The notes: a model not told the origin generated them from the sequence alone. 64,000 nucleotides of DNA from Anderseniella sp. Alg231-50 (GCF_900149695.1 NZ_LT703003.1:930001-994000), one strand, 5' to 3'. Counted from the first letter of the stretch, positions 50,712-60,374 are shown. Translations and numbers: made by a program.

Positions 50712-51344
50712 TCAGCTTTCCGCTTGTGCGGCTCCGTTTAACTCAAAAAATTCATATCGTCTTGCGCAGGCCAGGAATTTCTGCGCCAGACCGCCGGGGT
50801 TGATGGCAGCATGTATCACATTTGTACGCCCCAATGCCAAATCCAAATCAGCAGAAGCAAAACATTCGACCAGCCGGTCGGCCTGATCGGCGGCCCGCAG
50901 TTTTCCGGACAATTTCCGGCGACCGTCTTCGGCACCGTCCGAGGCTGCGATGAGAACCGCGGCCCGGCCATGTGCAAGCATGGCTTCGGTCTTCTCAAAC
51001 CCGGCAACAAGCTGGCCTGCCTTCGATGCCAGAGACAGACACGACATGGCGTCTTTAAGCAACAGGCGTGCGATCAGATCGGCGAGATTCTCCGGCAGCC
51101 TGACCGGAGCTTTCAGCGCCCGTGCAAACACCTTGCGCCTGACGGCCTCGCCAACACCTGCACGCGACAGGCTCAACCACACACCGCGGCCCGGCAAATT
51201 TTCCTTCAGGTCCGGCACCAGGTCTCCGTCCGGTGAAGCAACGAAGCGCAACAGTTCTCCGCGCGGCCGCTGTGTACGCGTTAGCGCACACATGCGGACA
51301 TTCGGGTCATCCTCGAGGATGGTTTGTTGTGCCAGACCTGTCAT
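50712..51344 (-). CDS. YlxR (DUF448)-L7Ae fusion RNA-binding protein
   Basis: A 210-residue protein. The N-terminal YlxR domain (about 15-95) has RMCALTRTQRPRGELLRFV and GRGVWLSLSRAGV. The C-terminal half resembles an L7Ae/L30e-type RNA-binding domain, with SLASKAGQLVAGFEKTEAML and AALIAASD-like AAVLIAASDGAED. The fusion of the two is common in alphaproteobacteria; elsewhere they are separate genes (ylxR, ylxQ). It lies between nusA (17-base gap) and infB, the standard place. Role: probable RNA or ribosome binding, not established. Confidence 0.9.
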   Translation of the reverse strand: MTGLAQQTILEDDPNVRMCALTRTQRPRGELLRFVASPDGDLVPDLKENLPGRGVWLSLSRAGVGEAVRRKVFARALKAPVRLPENLADLIARLLLKDAMSCLSLASKAGQLVAGFEKTEAMLAHGRAAVLIAASDGAEDGRRKLSGKLRAADQADRLVECFASADLDLALGRTNVIHAAINPGGLAQKFLACARRYEFFELNGAAQAES

Positions 51345-51361
51345 GTTGCCGGGTGTTCACC

Positions 51362-52996
51362 TTACTCTTCGTTACTGGTTGTGGCGGCAGCTTCCTCGCT
51401 GCCTTCTGCTTCTGCGTCTGCTTCCGGATCCGGCTCGGGCTCCGGCTCAATCCAGCCCAGTTGCAAACGAGCCGTCATGATCAGGGTTTCGGCTTCGGCC
51501 GCGGTCATGTCGGTTGCGGACAGCGCACCTTCATGGCGGATGGTCTCGCCTTCGCCACGCTCGCTCCAGCCAACCAGATCATCCGGCACACAGCCGGCAA
51601 AATCTTCAAGGGTGAACACGCCGTCTTCTCCAAGCATCACCAGCATGGCCGGTGACAGCCCGGCAAAGCCGGCCAGGTCATCAGCCACTCCAAGTTCCTT
51701 GCGCTTGGCCTCCAGTTCCGACGCCTGACGATCTAGGAACTCGGTCGCACGGGCCTGGATTTCAGATGCCGTTTCATCATCCAGTCCCTCAATGGACGCA
51801 ATTTCCTCAGGAGCCACGTAAGCAACTTCCTCAATGGAATCGAAACCTTCCGATGCAAGCAGCTGAGCCAGCATTTCATCCACATCAAGCGCCTCGGTGA
51901 AGCGCTGGGTACGATCTGCAAATTCTTTCTGGCGGCGTTCGGATTCCTCGGCCTCCGTCATGATGTCGATATCCCAGCCGGACAGCTGCGAGGCAAGACG
52001 AACGTTCTGCCCGCGACGGCCGATTGCCAGCGAAAGCTGTTCGTCGGGCACAACGACCTCGATGCGCTGGGCATCCTCATCAAGCACCACCTTGGCAACC
52101 TCGGCAGGCGCCAGCGCGTTGACGATGAAACTGGCCGCATCGGGTGTCCAGGGAATGATGTCGATCTTTTCGCCCTGCAGCTCATTGACCACGGCCTGGA
52201 CACGACTGCCGCGCATGCCGACACAAGCGCCAACCGGATCGATTGAACTGTCCTTGGAGCGCACGGAAATCTTCGCGCGTGACCCGGCATCACGAGCCAC
52301 GGCCACGACTTCAACGATACCGTCGTAGATTTCCGGTACTTCCTGCTGGAACAGCTTGGCCATGAACTCCGGACGCGAGCGCGACAGGAATATCTGCGGA
52401 CCGCGCAGTTCGCGACGCACGTCGAAAATATAGGCCCGCACCCGGTCGCCGTTGCGGAATGCTTCGCGCGGCAAACCCTCGTCGCGGCGCACTATGCCTT
52501 CACCACGGCCAAGGTCGACGATGATATTGCCGTACTCAACACGCTTGACGACACCGGAAACGATCTCGCCGATGCGATCCTTGTATTCTTCGAACTGACG
52601 CTCGCGTTCGGCATCGCGGACCTTCTGCACGATCACCTGCTTGGCGTTCTGGGCAGCAATGCGGCCGAAGTCGACCGGTGGGAGCGGCTCGGACAGGAAG
52701 TCACCCATGCGTGCGCCAGGATTACGGTCCAGTGCTTCCTTCATGGTGATCTGGGTCGAATCGTTTTCGACTTCCTCGACCACTTCCAGCAGGCGGTACA
52801 GTTTGGTTTCGCCGGTTTGCGGGTCGATTTCCGCACGGATATCGTTTTCGGCGCCATAGCGTGAACGGGCGGCACGCTGGATCGCGTCCTCCATCGCATC
52901 GATCACGACAGCCTTGTCGATGGATTTTTCACGTGCAACCGCATCTGCGATCTGCAGCAATTCCAGCCTGTTTGCACTTACGGCGACATCAGCCAT
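51362..52996 (-). CDS. nusA: Transcription termination/antitermination factor NusA
   Basis: A 544-residue protein. The N-terminal RNA-polymerase-binding domain begins [19 protein letters not shown]. An S1 domain near 135-200 ([21 protein letters not shown]) and two KH domains follow ([40 protein letters not shown]). The C terminus has two helix-hairpin-helix repeats (about 365-415 and 440-490) and an acidic Glu/Ala-rich tail. The ATG at 52996 has GGAG nine bases upstream. It is five bases after rimP. Confidence 0.95.
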   Translation of the reverse strand: MADVAVSANRLELLQIADAVAREKSIDKAVVIDAMEDAIQRAARSRYGAENDIRAEIDPQTGETKLYRLLEVVEEVENDSTQITMKEALDRNPGARMGDFLSEPLPPVDFGRIAAQNAKQVIVQKVRDAERERQFEEYKDRIGEIVSGVVKRVEYGNIIVDLGRGEGIVRRDEGLPREAFRNGDRVRAYIFDVRRELRGPQIFLSRSRPEFMAKLFQQEVPEIYDGIVEVVAVARDAGSRAKISVRSKDSSIDPVGACVGMRGSRVQAVVNELQGEKIDIIPWTPDAASFIVNALAPAEVAKVVLDEDAQRIEVVVPDEQLSLAIGRRGQNVRLASQLSGWDIDIMTEAEESERRQKEFADRTQRFTEALDVDEMLAQLLASEGFDSIEEVAYVAPEEIASIEGLDDETASEIQARATEFLDRQASELEAKRKELGVADDLAGFAGLSPAMLVMLGEDGVFTLEDFAGCVPDDLVGWSERGEGETIRHEGALSATDMTAAEAETLIMTARLQLGWIEPEPEPDPEADAEAEGSEEAAATTSNEE

Positions 52997-53001
52997 TTCG
53001 T

Positions 53002-53607
53002 TCACTCCGCTTTAATGTCGTTAGATTCAATTTCATTGTCCTGCGTCCAGTCGGCACCATCGCCGACCTCACCTGCCTTGGCGCGCACGCCGGCAGCTTT
53101 CAGCAATTCGTCAGTCATCACCAGGCGGGCATCACCTATTGCGGTAATATCCAGTCCGATCAGGATATCTTCACCGCCCTTTTCAGGCGGCGCGATGAAC
53201 AGGCGCACTTCGCCGTCATCAAAACCTTCCAGCCTGCCGCGAAACCGTTTGCGGCCTGCCAGCGGCGTCACCAGCTCAATCTTCGCTTCAAAACCGGCCC
53301 AGCGCTCAAAATCTTCAGGGCGCATCAGGGGCCGGTCCACACCGGGCGACGACACTTCGAGACTGTACTTGCCGGATATGGGGTCATTCACATCCAGCAA
53401 CGGCGAAATGGTGCGAGAAATATCCTGGCAACCGCCAACCGTCATTGTGCCGTCGGGACGCTCTGCCATGATCTGCAGCGTGGTGCCGGACAGGCGCACG
53501 CGCACCAGCCGGAAACCCAGCTCGTCGATGGCAGGTTCGACCAGCCGGGCCACCTTGGCGGCCACGCCGGTTTCGACCTGCATCCTCTTGGCCATGTCGG
53601 CCACCAT
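53002..53607 (-). CDS. rimP: Ribosome maturation factor RimP
   Basis: A 201-residue protein for 30S maturation. It has PAIDELGFRLVRVRLSG, then VGGCQDISRTISPLLDVNDPISGKYSLEVSSPGVDRPL (read in parts; the SSPGxDRPL block is the hallmark). The C-terminal SH3-like domain is followed by an acidic tail. ATG 53607 has GGAG eight bases upstream. It heads the rimP-nusA-ylxR-infB-rbfA-truB operon. Confidence 0.94.
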   Translation of the reverse strand: MVADMAKRMQVETGVAAKVARLVEPAIDELGFRLVRVRLSGTTLQIMAERPDGTMTVGGCQDISRTISPLLDVNDPISGKYSLEVSSPGVDRPLMRPEDFERWAGFEAKIELVTPLAGRKRFRGRLEGFDDGEVRLFIAPPEKGGEDILIGLDITAIGDARLVMTDELLKAAGVRAKAGEVGDGADWTQDNEIESNDIKAE

Positions 53608-53683
53608 CAGTTATCTCCCTGTCCGCACCAGCCGGGCGCAAGAGATCCGGCTGACCAAAGCAAACATCATCCCCGTTCAGGCA

Positions 53684-53712
53684 ACAAAAAAAGCGGGTCC
53701 CGCAGGACCCAC
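53684..53712 (-). terminator. Rho-independent terminator between trmB and rimP
   Basis: On the minus strand GGGTCC, a short loop, GGACCC, GC and a T-run of seven. It lies 130 bases after the trmB stop. A second hairpin (GGTTTTCA/TGAAAACC) lies just before it. It separates trmB from the rimP operon. Confidence 0.85.
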
Positions 53713-53844
53713 CCTCATGAACCGTGGTTTTCAGTCGTCCTTGAAAACCTATGAGAATGAACTTGATGAGCTACATATACGCCGAGAATGCGCGGACTTC
53801 AAGCAAAACGCTTATGCCAGGGGAACTAATTGGCTGCTTTGCTA

Positions 53845-54546
53845 CTATACGCGAATAATTCGCAGATATTCGGAGGTCCTGCCTTCGCGCACGGCCTTTG
53901 CCTCATACCTGGTCTGCGGCCAGTCGGCCGGACGCCGGCGCCGGTCGGCCGGGTTGTCCGACAGCAGCCGGAACCCGCCATGCGCGGCAACCTCGTGCAG
54001 GCTCCATTGAATGTAATGATCGATATCGCTGGCCACGCGAAATTCCGCACCGGGCTTCATGATGCGATGCAACCTGTCCAGGTTGGTCCGGTTTACAAAC
54101 CGGCGCTTGTGATGGCGCAGCTTTGGCCACGGATCGGGAAACAGCAGGAAGGCGCGTGATATTGTCTGATCGCCAAGCTGGTCCATACGCGGGCGAATGT
54201 CATTGTCGATAATGCGAACGTTTGCAAGCGCGCCGCTTTCCACCAGGCTGAGCAGCTTGGCAACACCGTTTATGAACGGTTCGCCGCCGATGAAACCGAC
54301 ATGCGGATTGGCGGCTGCCTGCCAGGCCAGGTGTTCACCACCGCCGAAACCGATTTCCAGCCAGATCTCGGATACCGGGCTTTCGAACAATGAACCGGGA
54401 TCACGCAGACTGTCGGCCCGGTCAGGTACCCGCAGTTTCGGCAGCAGGTTTTCCACGAGCCGGACTTGATTGTCACGCAAGGCCTGCCCTGAGCGACGTC
54501 CGAAAAATTTTTCTGCAAACCGGGGCCGGTCCGGCGGCTGTGACAT
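53845..54546 (-). CDS. trmB: tRNA (guanine(46)-N7)-methyltransferase
   Basis: A 233-residue SAM methyltransferase. The N terminus has FFGRRSGQALRDNQ, motif I is WLEIGFGGGEHL near residue 65, and the family blocks FLLFPDPWPKLRHHKRRF and KPGAEFRVASDIDHYIQW follow. It modifies G46 in tRNA variable loops. In relatives it lies directly next to metK; here a three-gene accessory module separates them. Confidence 0.95.
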   Translation of the reverse strand: MSQPPDRPRFAEKFFGRRSGQALRDNQVRLVENLLPKLRVPDRADSLRDPGSLFESPVSEIWLEIGFGGGEHLAWQAAANPHVGFIGGEPFINGVAKLLSLVESGALANVRIIDNDIRPRMDQLGDQTISRAFLLFPDPWPKLRHHKRRFVNRTNLDRLHRIMKPGAEFRVASDIDHYIQWSLHEVAAHGGFRLLSDNPADRRRRPADWPQTRYEAKAVREGRTSEYLRIIRV

Positions 54547-54649
54547 GATTGGAAATGCCCTGATCGGTTACCAAGATGATGATCTTACAGTGTCAGTTAT
54601 GTACGGTTTCTTGACAAGCGTTCCCTGGCTCGTTCAGCCCGCCCGGTGC

Positions 54650-55231
54650 CTAGCTTATGAGTTTCATTGCACCGGCTTTAAGCACCCGCAGCGCCTCGGC
54701 ATCATAGGTTCCGCGCGCAAGTACGCGAAGACCGACAACCAGAGCCAGCATTGACCTCGCCGCCGCGTCCGCGTCGACGTCAGCCGGAATGCCTCCCTGT
54801 TTCTGTCCCTGAACAATCATGCGCTTGAAAAATGCCTCGAACTCATGAAGCGCGCTCGTCACCAGGTTTTGCACATCAGCGCTTTGATTGGGAAATTCCA
54901 GTGCCGTGTTGACCAGCAGGCAGCCCCTGTTCCCGACATCAGTCTTTGCTTCCGCAATCAGGCCGTCGAACAGCGCAGCGATGGCCAGAGCCGGGTCTGC
55001 CATTGCCTCAAGTTCGCGCAATGACTTCTGTCGGTTCTTCTGGTCGTATCGCAGCAAGGCGCGGTCAAACAGGGCCTTCTTGCTGCCGAAGGCATTGTAG
55101 AGGCTGCCCTTGTTGATCTCCATGCCCTCGACCAGATCGGAAATCGACGTTGCCTCATAGCCCTTCTGCCAGAACACCGAGATCGCCTTGTCGGTAGCCT
55201 CGTCCAGATCAAATGTTTTTTCCCAGGGCAT
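54650..55231 (-). CDS. TetR-family repressor of the redox module
   Basis: A 193-residue TetR regulator. The helix-turn-helix occupies about 8-55: ATDKAISVFWQKGYEATSISDLVEGMEINKGSLYNAFGSKKALFDRAL read in parts. The C-terminal ligand domain contains NRGCLLVNTALEF, with a cysteine that might respond to electrophiles or oxidants (as in NemR-like regulators); this is inference. The ATG at 55231 is preceded by GGAG; the frame upstream lies in the operator region and is not coding. It is divergent from the AhpD-like gene, and three similar boxes lie between them. Confidence 0.88.
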   Translation of the reverse strand: MPWEKTFDLDEATDKAISVFWQKGYEATSISDLVEGMEINKGSLYNAFGSKKALFDRALLRYDQKNRQKSLRELEAMADPALAIAALFDGLIAEAKTDVGNRGCLLVNTALEFPNQSADVQNLVTSALHEFEAFFKRMIVQGQKQGGIPADVDADAAARSMLALVVGLRVLARGTYDAEALRVLKAGAMKLIS

Positions 55232-55277
55232 GTTCTTGCTCCAATTCGGTACTGCCGCTGGTTTCAATATAGAGAGT

Positions 55278-55365
55278 TTGTACCGATCGTTCAATAAAAT
55301 CGCATGAAGGTCTTGACCGATTGGTTTAAACAACCTATCTGAACCTATACCGATCGTTATAAACA
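55278..55365. promoter_or_regulatory. Three phased TetR-type operator boxes with a promoter
   Basis: Boxes TACCGATCGT (55281), GACCGATTGG (55315) and TACCGATCGT (55348) are spaced 34 and 33 bases, close to three helical turns, each followed by T and A-rich sequence. A promoter TTGACC-N17-TATCTG (55313-55341) points toward the AhpD-like gene; box 2 overlaps its -35 element and box 3 lies just after its -10. Confidence 0.7.
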
Positions 55366-55402
55366 ATTTCGATCACCAACCAAACCCAAGAGGAAATGAC
55401 CG

Positions 55403-55969
55403 ATGACCGACTTCAGCACTCATACTATTGAAACTGCGCCACAAGCCTCCAAGCCACTGCTTGAAGGTGCCAAGACCGCCTACGGCTTCGTACCCAACCT
55501 TCTCGGCACCATGGCCGAGGCGCCCTCCCTGCTCGAAGGCTACATGACGCTGGCCGGCATCTTCGACAAGACGGACCTGTCGGAAACCGAACGCCAGATC
55601 ATTCTGATGACGAACAACCGGCTGAATGGCTGTGTTTACTGCATGGCCGCACACACGACCATTTCGCAAATGGCCGGGGTCGACGCCGGTGTCATCGAGG
55701 CCCTGCGCAACAACACCCCGATTGCAGACGCCAAGCTGGAAGCCCTGCGCCAGTTCGCTGTCGTTATCAACGAAACCCGCGGCTGGCCGTCCCAGACAGC
55801 CGTCGAGGCACTAATCGCGGCCGGCTACAGCCGCCAGACAGTCCTGGAAGTCGTTCTCGGCACCAGCCTGAAGGTGATGTCCAACTACACCAACCACATT
55901 GCCGAAACCGACGTTGACAGTGCCTTCGCTCCTAACACATGGAGCGCCGAGCAGGTGGCTGCGGCCTGA
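55403..55969 (+). CDS. Carboxymuconolactone decarboxylase/AhpD-like peroxidase-family protein
   Basis: A 188-residue all-helical protein of the AhpD/CMD fold. The redox motif is GCVYCMAAHTT (CxxC at about 77-80 with the following His), the same as in AhpD-type alkylhydroperoxidases. The N-terminal block PNLLGTMAEAPSLLEGYMTL is typical of YurZ/AhpD proteins. It probably uses thiol chemistry to remove peroxides or to respond to electrophiles. Ribosome site GAGGAA precedes the ATG. It is divergent from the TetR gene and 132 bases upstream of the redoxin. Confidence 0.88.
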   Translation: MTDFSTHTIETAPQASKPLLEGAKTAYGFVPNLLGTMAEAPSLLEGYMTLAGIFDKTDLSETERQIILMTNNRLNGCVYCMAAHTTISQMAGVDAGVIEALRNNTPIADAKLEALRQFAVVINETRGWPSQTAVEALIAAGYSRQTVLEVVLGTSLKVMSNYTNHIAETDVDSAFAPNTWSAEQVAAA

Positions 55970-55984
55970 AAAACAGAACAATCG

Positions 55985-56016
55985 CTGCAGGTCCGGCAAA
56001 AGCGTCGGGCCTGCAG
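55985..56016 (+). promoter_or_regulatory. Intergenic hairpin between the AhpD-like and redoxin genes
   Basis: CTGCAGG-T-CCG and CGG-G-CCTGCAG pair around a 10-base loop with one mismatch. No T-run follows, so it may be an mRNA-stabilising or processing hairpin within an operon. Confidence 0.45.
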
Positions 56017-56101
56017 GGTAGTCCCACTATGCAATAAAGTTACCTTAACAAAGTCAGAAGTGCTTTTCTGGCGATCACCAGAACCAAAGGAAAGCAATGC
56101 C

Positions 56102-56647
56102 ATGTTACTCGACACTCCCATTTGCGATTTCGGTTGGACAGCAACCGAATTCACATTGAAGGACCCTGACGGCAACAGTTTCACCCTGTCTGAACAGCTG
56201 GGAGAAAAGGGACTTCTGATCGCCTTCATCTGCAACCACTGCCCCTACGTCCAGGCCATCGCCGACCGGTTCGCAAAGGACACAACGGACCTGATGGACG
56301 ACGGCATCAACATATTGGCGGTGATGTCAAACGACTATCACAATGTTCAGGCCGACAGCCCGGCAAACATGAAACGGTTTGCCGAACGCCACGGCTTTCC
56401 ATTCCCTTACCTTATCGACGAAGACCAATCGGTCGGTAAAGCCTACGGTGCTGTTTGCACGCCTGACTTCTTTGGGTTCAACAAGGATGGAGAGTTGCAA
56501 TATCGCGGCCGGCTCGACGATGCCAAAATGGGCGACCCGGCAAACCGGACGCGCGAACTCGTCAACGCCATGCGCCAGATCGCAGAGACCTGCGAGGGCC
56601 CGCGCCAGCAAACACCGAGCATGGGCTGCTCGATCAAGTGGCGCTAG
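56102..56647 (+). CDS. Thioredoxin-fold (redoxin/AhpC-TSA-type) protein
   Basis: A 181-residue thioredoxin-superfamily protein. The redox motif is IAFICNHCPYVQAIADRF (CNHC at about 46-49). It then has NILAVMSNDYHNVQADSP and FPYLIDEDQSVGKAYGAVCTPDFFGFN, typical of the AhpC/TSA-like family with a CNHCPYV active site. It may reduce the AhpD-like partner or a peroxide; this is inference from pairing. The ATG at 56102 has AGGAAA upstream. It is convergent with metK (58-base gap). Confidence 0.85.
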   Translation: MLLDTPICDFGWTATEFTLKDPDGNSFTLSEQLGEKGLLIAFICNHCPYVQAIADRFAKDTTDLMDDGINILAVMSNDYHNVQADSPANMKRFAERHGFPFPYLIDEDQSVGKAYGAVCTPDFFGFNKDGELQYRGRLDDAKMGDPANRTRELVNAMRQIAETCEGPRQQTPSMGCSIKWR

Positions 56648-56705
56648 CCGCATACTCGATTTGACAGTCGTCCGGTATCGCGCGCTGCGGAGCGGCAGGC
56701 CGCCA

Positions 56706-58007
56706 TTACGACGCCCGTGAGAGCTCCTGCGGTTCCTGCGACGCCGCCTTCACGGCTTGCTTGAGTGCCGTGGTCATATCGGTTTTTTCCCAGGAGAACG
56801 ACCCGTCACGGCGCGGCTTGCGGCCAAAGTGGCCGTAGGCAGCGGTGCGGGCGTAAATCGGCTTGTTAAGGTCAAGATGACGACGAATACCCGAAGGTGA
56901 CAGATCCATGCACTTGCGCAGGGCCTGCTCAAGCACACTTTCATGCACCATTCCGGTGCCATGGGTGTCGACATAAACAGACAGGGGCTGTGCGACACCG
57001 ATGGCGTAGGACAGCTGGATCGTGCAGCGGTCGGCGAGTTTTGCAGCCACAACATTCTTAGCCATGTAGCGCGCGGCGTAGGCAGCCGACCGGTCAACCT
57101 TGGTTGTGTCCTTGCCGGAGAATGCGCCGCCGCCATGCGGCGCAGCACCGCCGTAGGTGTCGACGATGATCTTGCGGCCAGTCAGGCCGGCATCACCGTC
57201 GGGACCACCGATGACAAACTTGCCGGTGGGATTGATGTACCATTTGCAATCAGCAGCAGTCGGCAAATCGCCCAGTGCTTCACGCACATAGGGCTCAATG
57301 ACCGAGCGTACTTTTGCCGAATCCCAGCTTTCATCGAGATGCTGGGTCGAAACAACAATCGATGTGACTTCCGATGGTTTGCCGTCGACATAGCGGATGG
57401 TGACCTGGCTCTTGGCATCAGGCCCAAGCCTGGCGGCATCGCCTTCACCCTTGTGACGTGCTGTCGCCATCAGTTCGAGAATCTTGTGGGAGTAGTAGAT
57501 CGGTGCCGGCATGAAGTCCGGTGTTTCGCGGCAGGCATAGCCGAACATGATGCCCTGATCACCGGCGCCTTCTTCACCCTGGCGGTCGGCAGCATTGTCC
57601 ACGCCCTGGGCGATGTCCGTCGACTGGGCATGCAGCAGGACATCGACTTTCGCGGTTTTCCAATGGAAACCTGCCTGCTCGTAACCGATGGCGCGGATGG
57701 CACGGCGGGCCGCGGAACGGAACCTGCCCGGTGCGATCACCGGCTTGCCCGCAGCATCGTGAACCACGTTGCCTGCCTTGTCCTTCTTGAACAGCGTATC
57801 GGGAACCCGAACTTCGCCGGCAATAACCACACGATTGGTTGTGGTCAGCGTTTCACAGGCAACGCGAACAGTCCAAGGATCGGTACCTGTCTTGCGGGCT
57901 TCCTTGTACACAAGGTCAACGATCTCGTCGGAGATTCGGTCACACACCTTGTCCGGGTGACCCTCGGAAACTGATTCACTAGTGAAAAGATAATTCTGGC
58001 GTGCCAT
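56706..58007 (-). CDS. metK: S-adenosylmethionine synthetase
   Basis: A 433-residue enzyme that makes SAM from Met and ATP. Motifs: [20 protein letters not shown] at the N terminus, [12 protein letters not shown] and [23 protein letters not shown]. It is longer than the E. coli enzyme (about 384) because of insertions that are usual in alphaproteobacteria. The ATG at 58007 is chosen; the frame upstream to 58046 lacks family sequence. The XRE regulator upstream is the normal neighbour. No terminator is obvious after it. Confidence 0.95.
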   Translation of the reverse strand: MARQNYLFTSESVSEGHPDKVCDRISDEIVDLVYKEARKTGTDPWTVRVACETLTTTNRVVIAGEVRVPDTLFKKDKAGNVVHDAAGKPVIAPGRFRSAARRAIRAIGYEQAGFHWKTAKVDVLLHAQSTDIAQGVDNAADRQGEEGAGDQGIMFGYACRETPDFMPAPIYYSHKILELMATARHKGEGDAARLGPDAKSQVTIRYVDGKPSEVTSIVVSTQHLDESWDSAKVRSVIEPYVREALGDLPTAADCKWYINPTGKFVIGGPDGDAGLTGRKIIVDTYGGAAPHGGGAFSGKDTTKVDRSAAYAARYMAKNVVAAKLADRCTIQLSYAIGVAQPLSVYVDTHGTGMVHESVLEQALRKCMDLSPSGIRRHLDLNKPIYARTAAYGHFGRKPRRDGSFSWEKTDMTTALKQAVKAASQEPQELSRAS

Positions 58008-58169
58008 GGCTTGCAAACTCCGCGCGTAGGACAGGATGATCGCCATATGCAGATTTCTTTATATGCAATGGCAGCCGTGTGGACGCCCTTTTGTCAGGCT
58101 GCGCGCATCACGTCAAGCCAACTTTGCCCAACGCAAACAATTAACTGCAACTCTGGCGGCGTAAAATCC

Positions 58170-58595
58170 TCAGGTCTGGTCAGACGCAACGGCGCCGATG
58201 CCAGATACCGACTTGACGAGATCGAGAATATTGCGACGGACTTCAGAGCTTTCGATTTCGGAAAATGTCCGGACAAGCTGGGCACCGTCGGGACTGGACA
58301 GGAATTCGATCATCTCAAAGGAACCGGATGCCTTGCCAGCCTTTTCCCGGTTGGCAACGTCGCTGCAGGCCATGTCATCGAAGAAAAACTGCACCGGCAC
58401 GTCAAGAATACGCGACATGTCATACAGCCTGCTGGCACTGATACGATTGGAGCCCTTTTCATACTTCTGTATCTGCTGAAAAGTCAGGTCGAGGCTCTCG
58501 CCCAGTTTTTCCTGGCTCATGCCGACCAGCATCCTGCGCATCCGCAGCCTGCTGCCAACATGTACATCAATCGGATTTGGCATTTTCATTGTCAT
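58170..58595 (-). CDS. XRE-family transcriptional regulator
   Basis: A 141-residue regulator with a Cro/CI-type helix-turn-helix at about 12-65: GSRLRMRRMLVGMSQEKLGESLDLTFQQIQKYEKGSNRIS in parts. The C-terminal part is a short variable segment ending GAVASDQT. It is conserved between lnt and metK in Hyphomicrobiales, so it may regulate metK or methionine metabolism; this is inferred from conservation of position. ATG 58595 has AGGTG upstream; in-frame ATGs at 58589 and 58583 are alternatives. Confidence 0.9.
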   Translation of the reverse strand: MTMKMPNPIDVHVGSRLRMRRMLVGMSQEKLGESLDLTFQQIQKYEKGSNRISASRLYDMSRILDVPVQFFFDDMACSDVANREKAGKASGSFEMIEFLSSPDGAQLVRTFSEIESSEVRRNILDLVKSVSGIGAVASDQT

Positions 58596-58749
58596 CAGTC
58601 ACCTGTCCCGCACGAGGTCGCGAAACGGCAAAAACCTGCCTGCTCGCAACAATTCCAATTGGCTGATCAGTTGCCGCGCCGGCACACCGTTGTGAAGTTG
58701 TTTTAAGGGGCCATAGACGGAAATATGTGTTGCCGATTCACGCCTACAA

Positions 58750-60369
58750 TCAGTTCTCATGCACATCTGGTACACAAAACTTCTTCATCCGTCTACAAAT
58801 TAAATAACCGAACGAGATTGAAACCAGCAGTCCCAGGAAGCCAAAATCTCCAATGGCCGCGTACGGCGTTGCGGCCATAACCGCAGGCATGGCAACATCC
58901 AGGTGACCGGCAGTGCCCAGCGGCAGCTTCGCCGTCACACGGCCTGCCGAATCAATCATTGCCGAAATCCCGGTATTGGCAGCGCGTATCATGGGCACGC
59001 CCTGCTCGATTGCGCGGAAGCGCGCATGGCCCAGATGCTGATGCGGACCGCCCGATGTACCGAACCAGGCGTCGTTGGTCGCATTTACGAGCATTTCAGG
59101 CCGTGATGCATACGGCACCGATCGCGGGAACACCGCCTCGTAACAAATGAAACCGGCAAAGGCCGGCACCCCGTCAAACCGGATAACCCGGTCTTTGCTG
59201 CCGGCTGAGAACCCCGGCGGCAGGTTTACGATCTGCCGCAAGCCAATTGGCTCCAGCAGCCACTGGAACGGCAAGAATTCTCCGAAGGGAACCAGCCGCA
59301 CCTTGTCATGCCGGGCTGCGATCTGACCGTGTGCAGGGATGGCCAGCAGTGAGTTGAAAATCGAGACCGTGCCCGTCTCATCCCTAACGCGATGCAGACC
59401 GCCGGTCAGCAACGGAGAGCCTGACGGCAGGCTGGCCATTATTGTCGCGCGCAACGCATCTTCCTCACCGATCAGCCGCGGTAAAGCGCTTTCAGGCCAA
59501 ACGATAATCGGCGGCGCCTTCGGAGAACTGGCAAAAGGCATCCCGCTCAGTTTCAGGTAAGTATCGATGATGCGGCTGGCATGGGCCGGGTCCCACTTGT
59601 CCTTCTGGGAAATGTTCGGCTGAACGATGCGAACCAGGGTTGCGTTGCCCGTGCTTTTGGCAAGAAGAGCATCGTAGGCTGCGACACGGTTATTGCCCCA
59701 AACGTGCAGAGCCACCGCTCCGGCCACGACAATGGCCGGGAACACCAAACGCACCGGGAAACTCGGTGCGGATCTTCGCAGATCCCAAACTACAGCCGGT
59801 GCCGCAGCCACGATGACAACCACAACGGTCAGGCCGTATATGCCTATCAGGCTGGCGGTCTGTGAAAATCCATCCAGTGAACCGGCTCCATAACCGGGCA
59901 GATTCCAGGGAAACCCGGTCAACAGATGGCCTCTGAGCCATTCTCCCGCACCAACCAGCCCTGCCAGCAGCAGGACCCGCGGCCAACCTTTAATCCACAA
60001 TACGGCCGCGACACCGAGCGCAAGCCCCCAGTAAAGCGACAGATATGCCGGCAAACCGGCAACCGCGAACGGAATCAGGGCTGCGAACTTTTCCGGCTCC
60101 AGCCAGAAGGCTTCCGAAATCCACCACAGTGAGGGCACAAAATACCCAAAAGCAAAACACCATCCGATGGCGAAGCCGGCTCCGAAGCGGTGCCGTTTAT
60201 GCGCCCGCCCGTGGCAAGCGCCATCCAGCAGCCAGACCAGTACCGTGTAGCTGACAAACAGGACTGGCCAGACGTCAAATGGCGGCAGGGACAAACAGGC
60301 CAGCCCGCCCGCCAGCACGGCCACAAGGCAGCCGCGCCAAAGCGGCCCGGTCGCCAGTGTTGCCAGCAT
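58750..60369 (-). CDS. lnt: Apolipoprotein N-acyltransferase
   Basis: A 539-residue inner-membrane enzyme. Six or more transmembrane segments occupy about 12-220; then the periplasmic nitrilase-like domain has the Glu in VWPESALPRL, the Lys in RHDKVRLVPFGEFLPF and the Cys in GFICYEAVFP. A final transmembrane span ends the protein. It adds the third acyl chain to lipoproteins. It starts five bases after corC and lies upstream of the XRE gene. Confidence 0.95.
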   Translation of the reverse strand: MLATLATGPLWRGCLVAVLAGGLACLSLPPFDVWPVLFVSYTVLVWLLDGACHGRAHKRHRFGAGFAIGWCFAFGYFVPSLWWISEAFWLEPEKFAALIPFAVAGLPAYLSLYWGLALGVAAVLWIKGWPRVLLLAGLVGAGEWLRGHLLTGFPWNLPGYGAGSLDGFSQTASLIGIYGLTVVVVIVAAAPAVVWDLRRSAPSFPVRLVFPAIVVAGAVALHVWGNNRVAAYDALLAKSTGNATLVRIVQPNISQKDKWDPAHASRIIDTYLKLSGMPFASSPKAPPIIVWPESALPRLIGEEDALRATIMASLPSGSPLLTGGLHRVRDETGTVSIFNSLLAIPAHGQIAARHDKVRLVPFGEFLPFQWLLEPIGLRQIVNLPPGFSAGSKDRVIRFDGVPAFAGFICYEAVFPRSVPYASRPEMLVNATNDAWFGTSGGPHQHLGHARFRAIEQGVPMIRAANTGISAMIDSAGRVTAKLPLGTAGHLDVAMPAVMAATPYAAIGDFGFLGLLVSISFGYLICRRMKKFCVPDVHEN

Positions 60370-60374
60370 GCCGG

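Noticed and set aside
43855-53740. A stretch of about 19 bases (CAGTCGTCCTTG core) shared by the pnp 3' end and the trmB-rimP gap
   Set aside because: Short, with one indel; in pnp it encodes the C-terminal residues, and in the gap it forms half of a simple hairpin. Chance is the simpler explanation.
53716-53844. Possible small gene between trmB and rimP
   Set aside because: The plus-strand frame beginning MNRGFQSSLK continues only as antisense of trmB. On the minus strand stops interrupt. The GTTTTCA hairpin and the terminator explain the region.
54555-54600. Possible fifth, decayed copy of the dispersed element upstream of trmB
   Set aside because: CTGATCGGTTACC and GATGATGATC recall parts of hairpin 1, but the arms do not pair and the linker and second hairpin are absent.
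56943-57974. 343-residue open frame on the plus strand
   Set aside because: Antisense to metK.
58008-58169. SAM-responsive riboswitch upstream of metK
   Set aside because: I looked for a SAM-II or SAM/SAH-type structure; only direct TGCATAT repeats and a possible promoter are visible, and no conserved riboswitch core.
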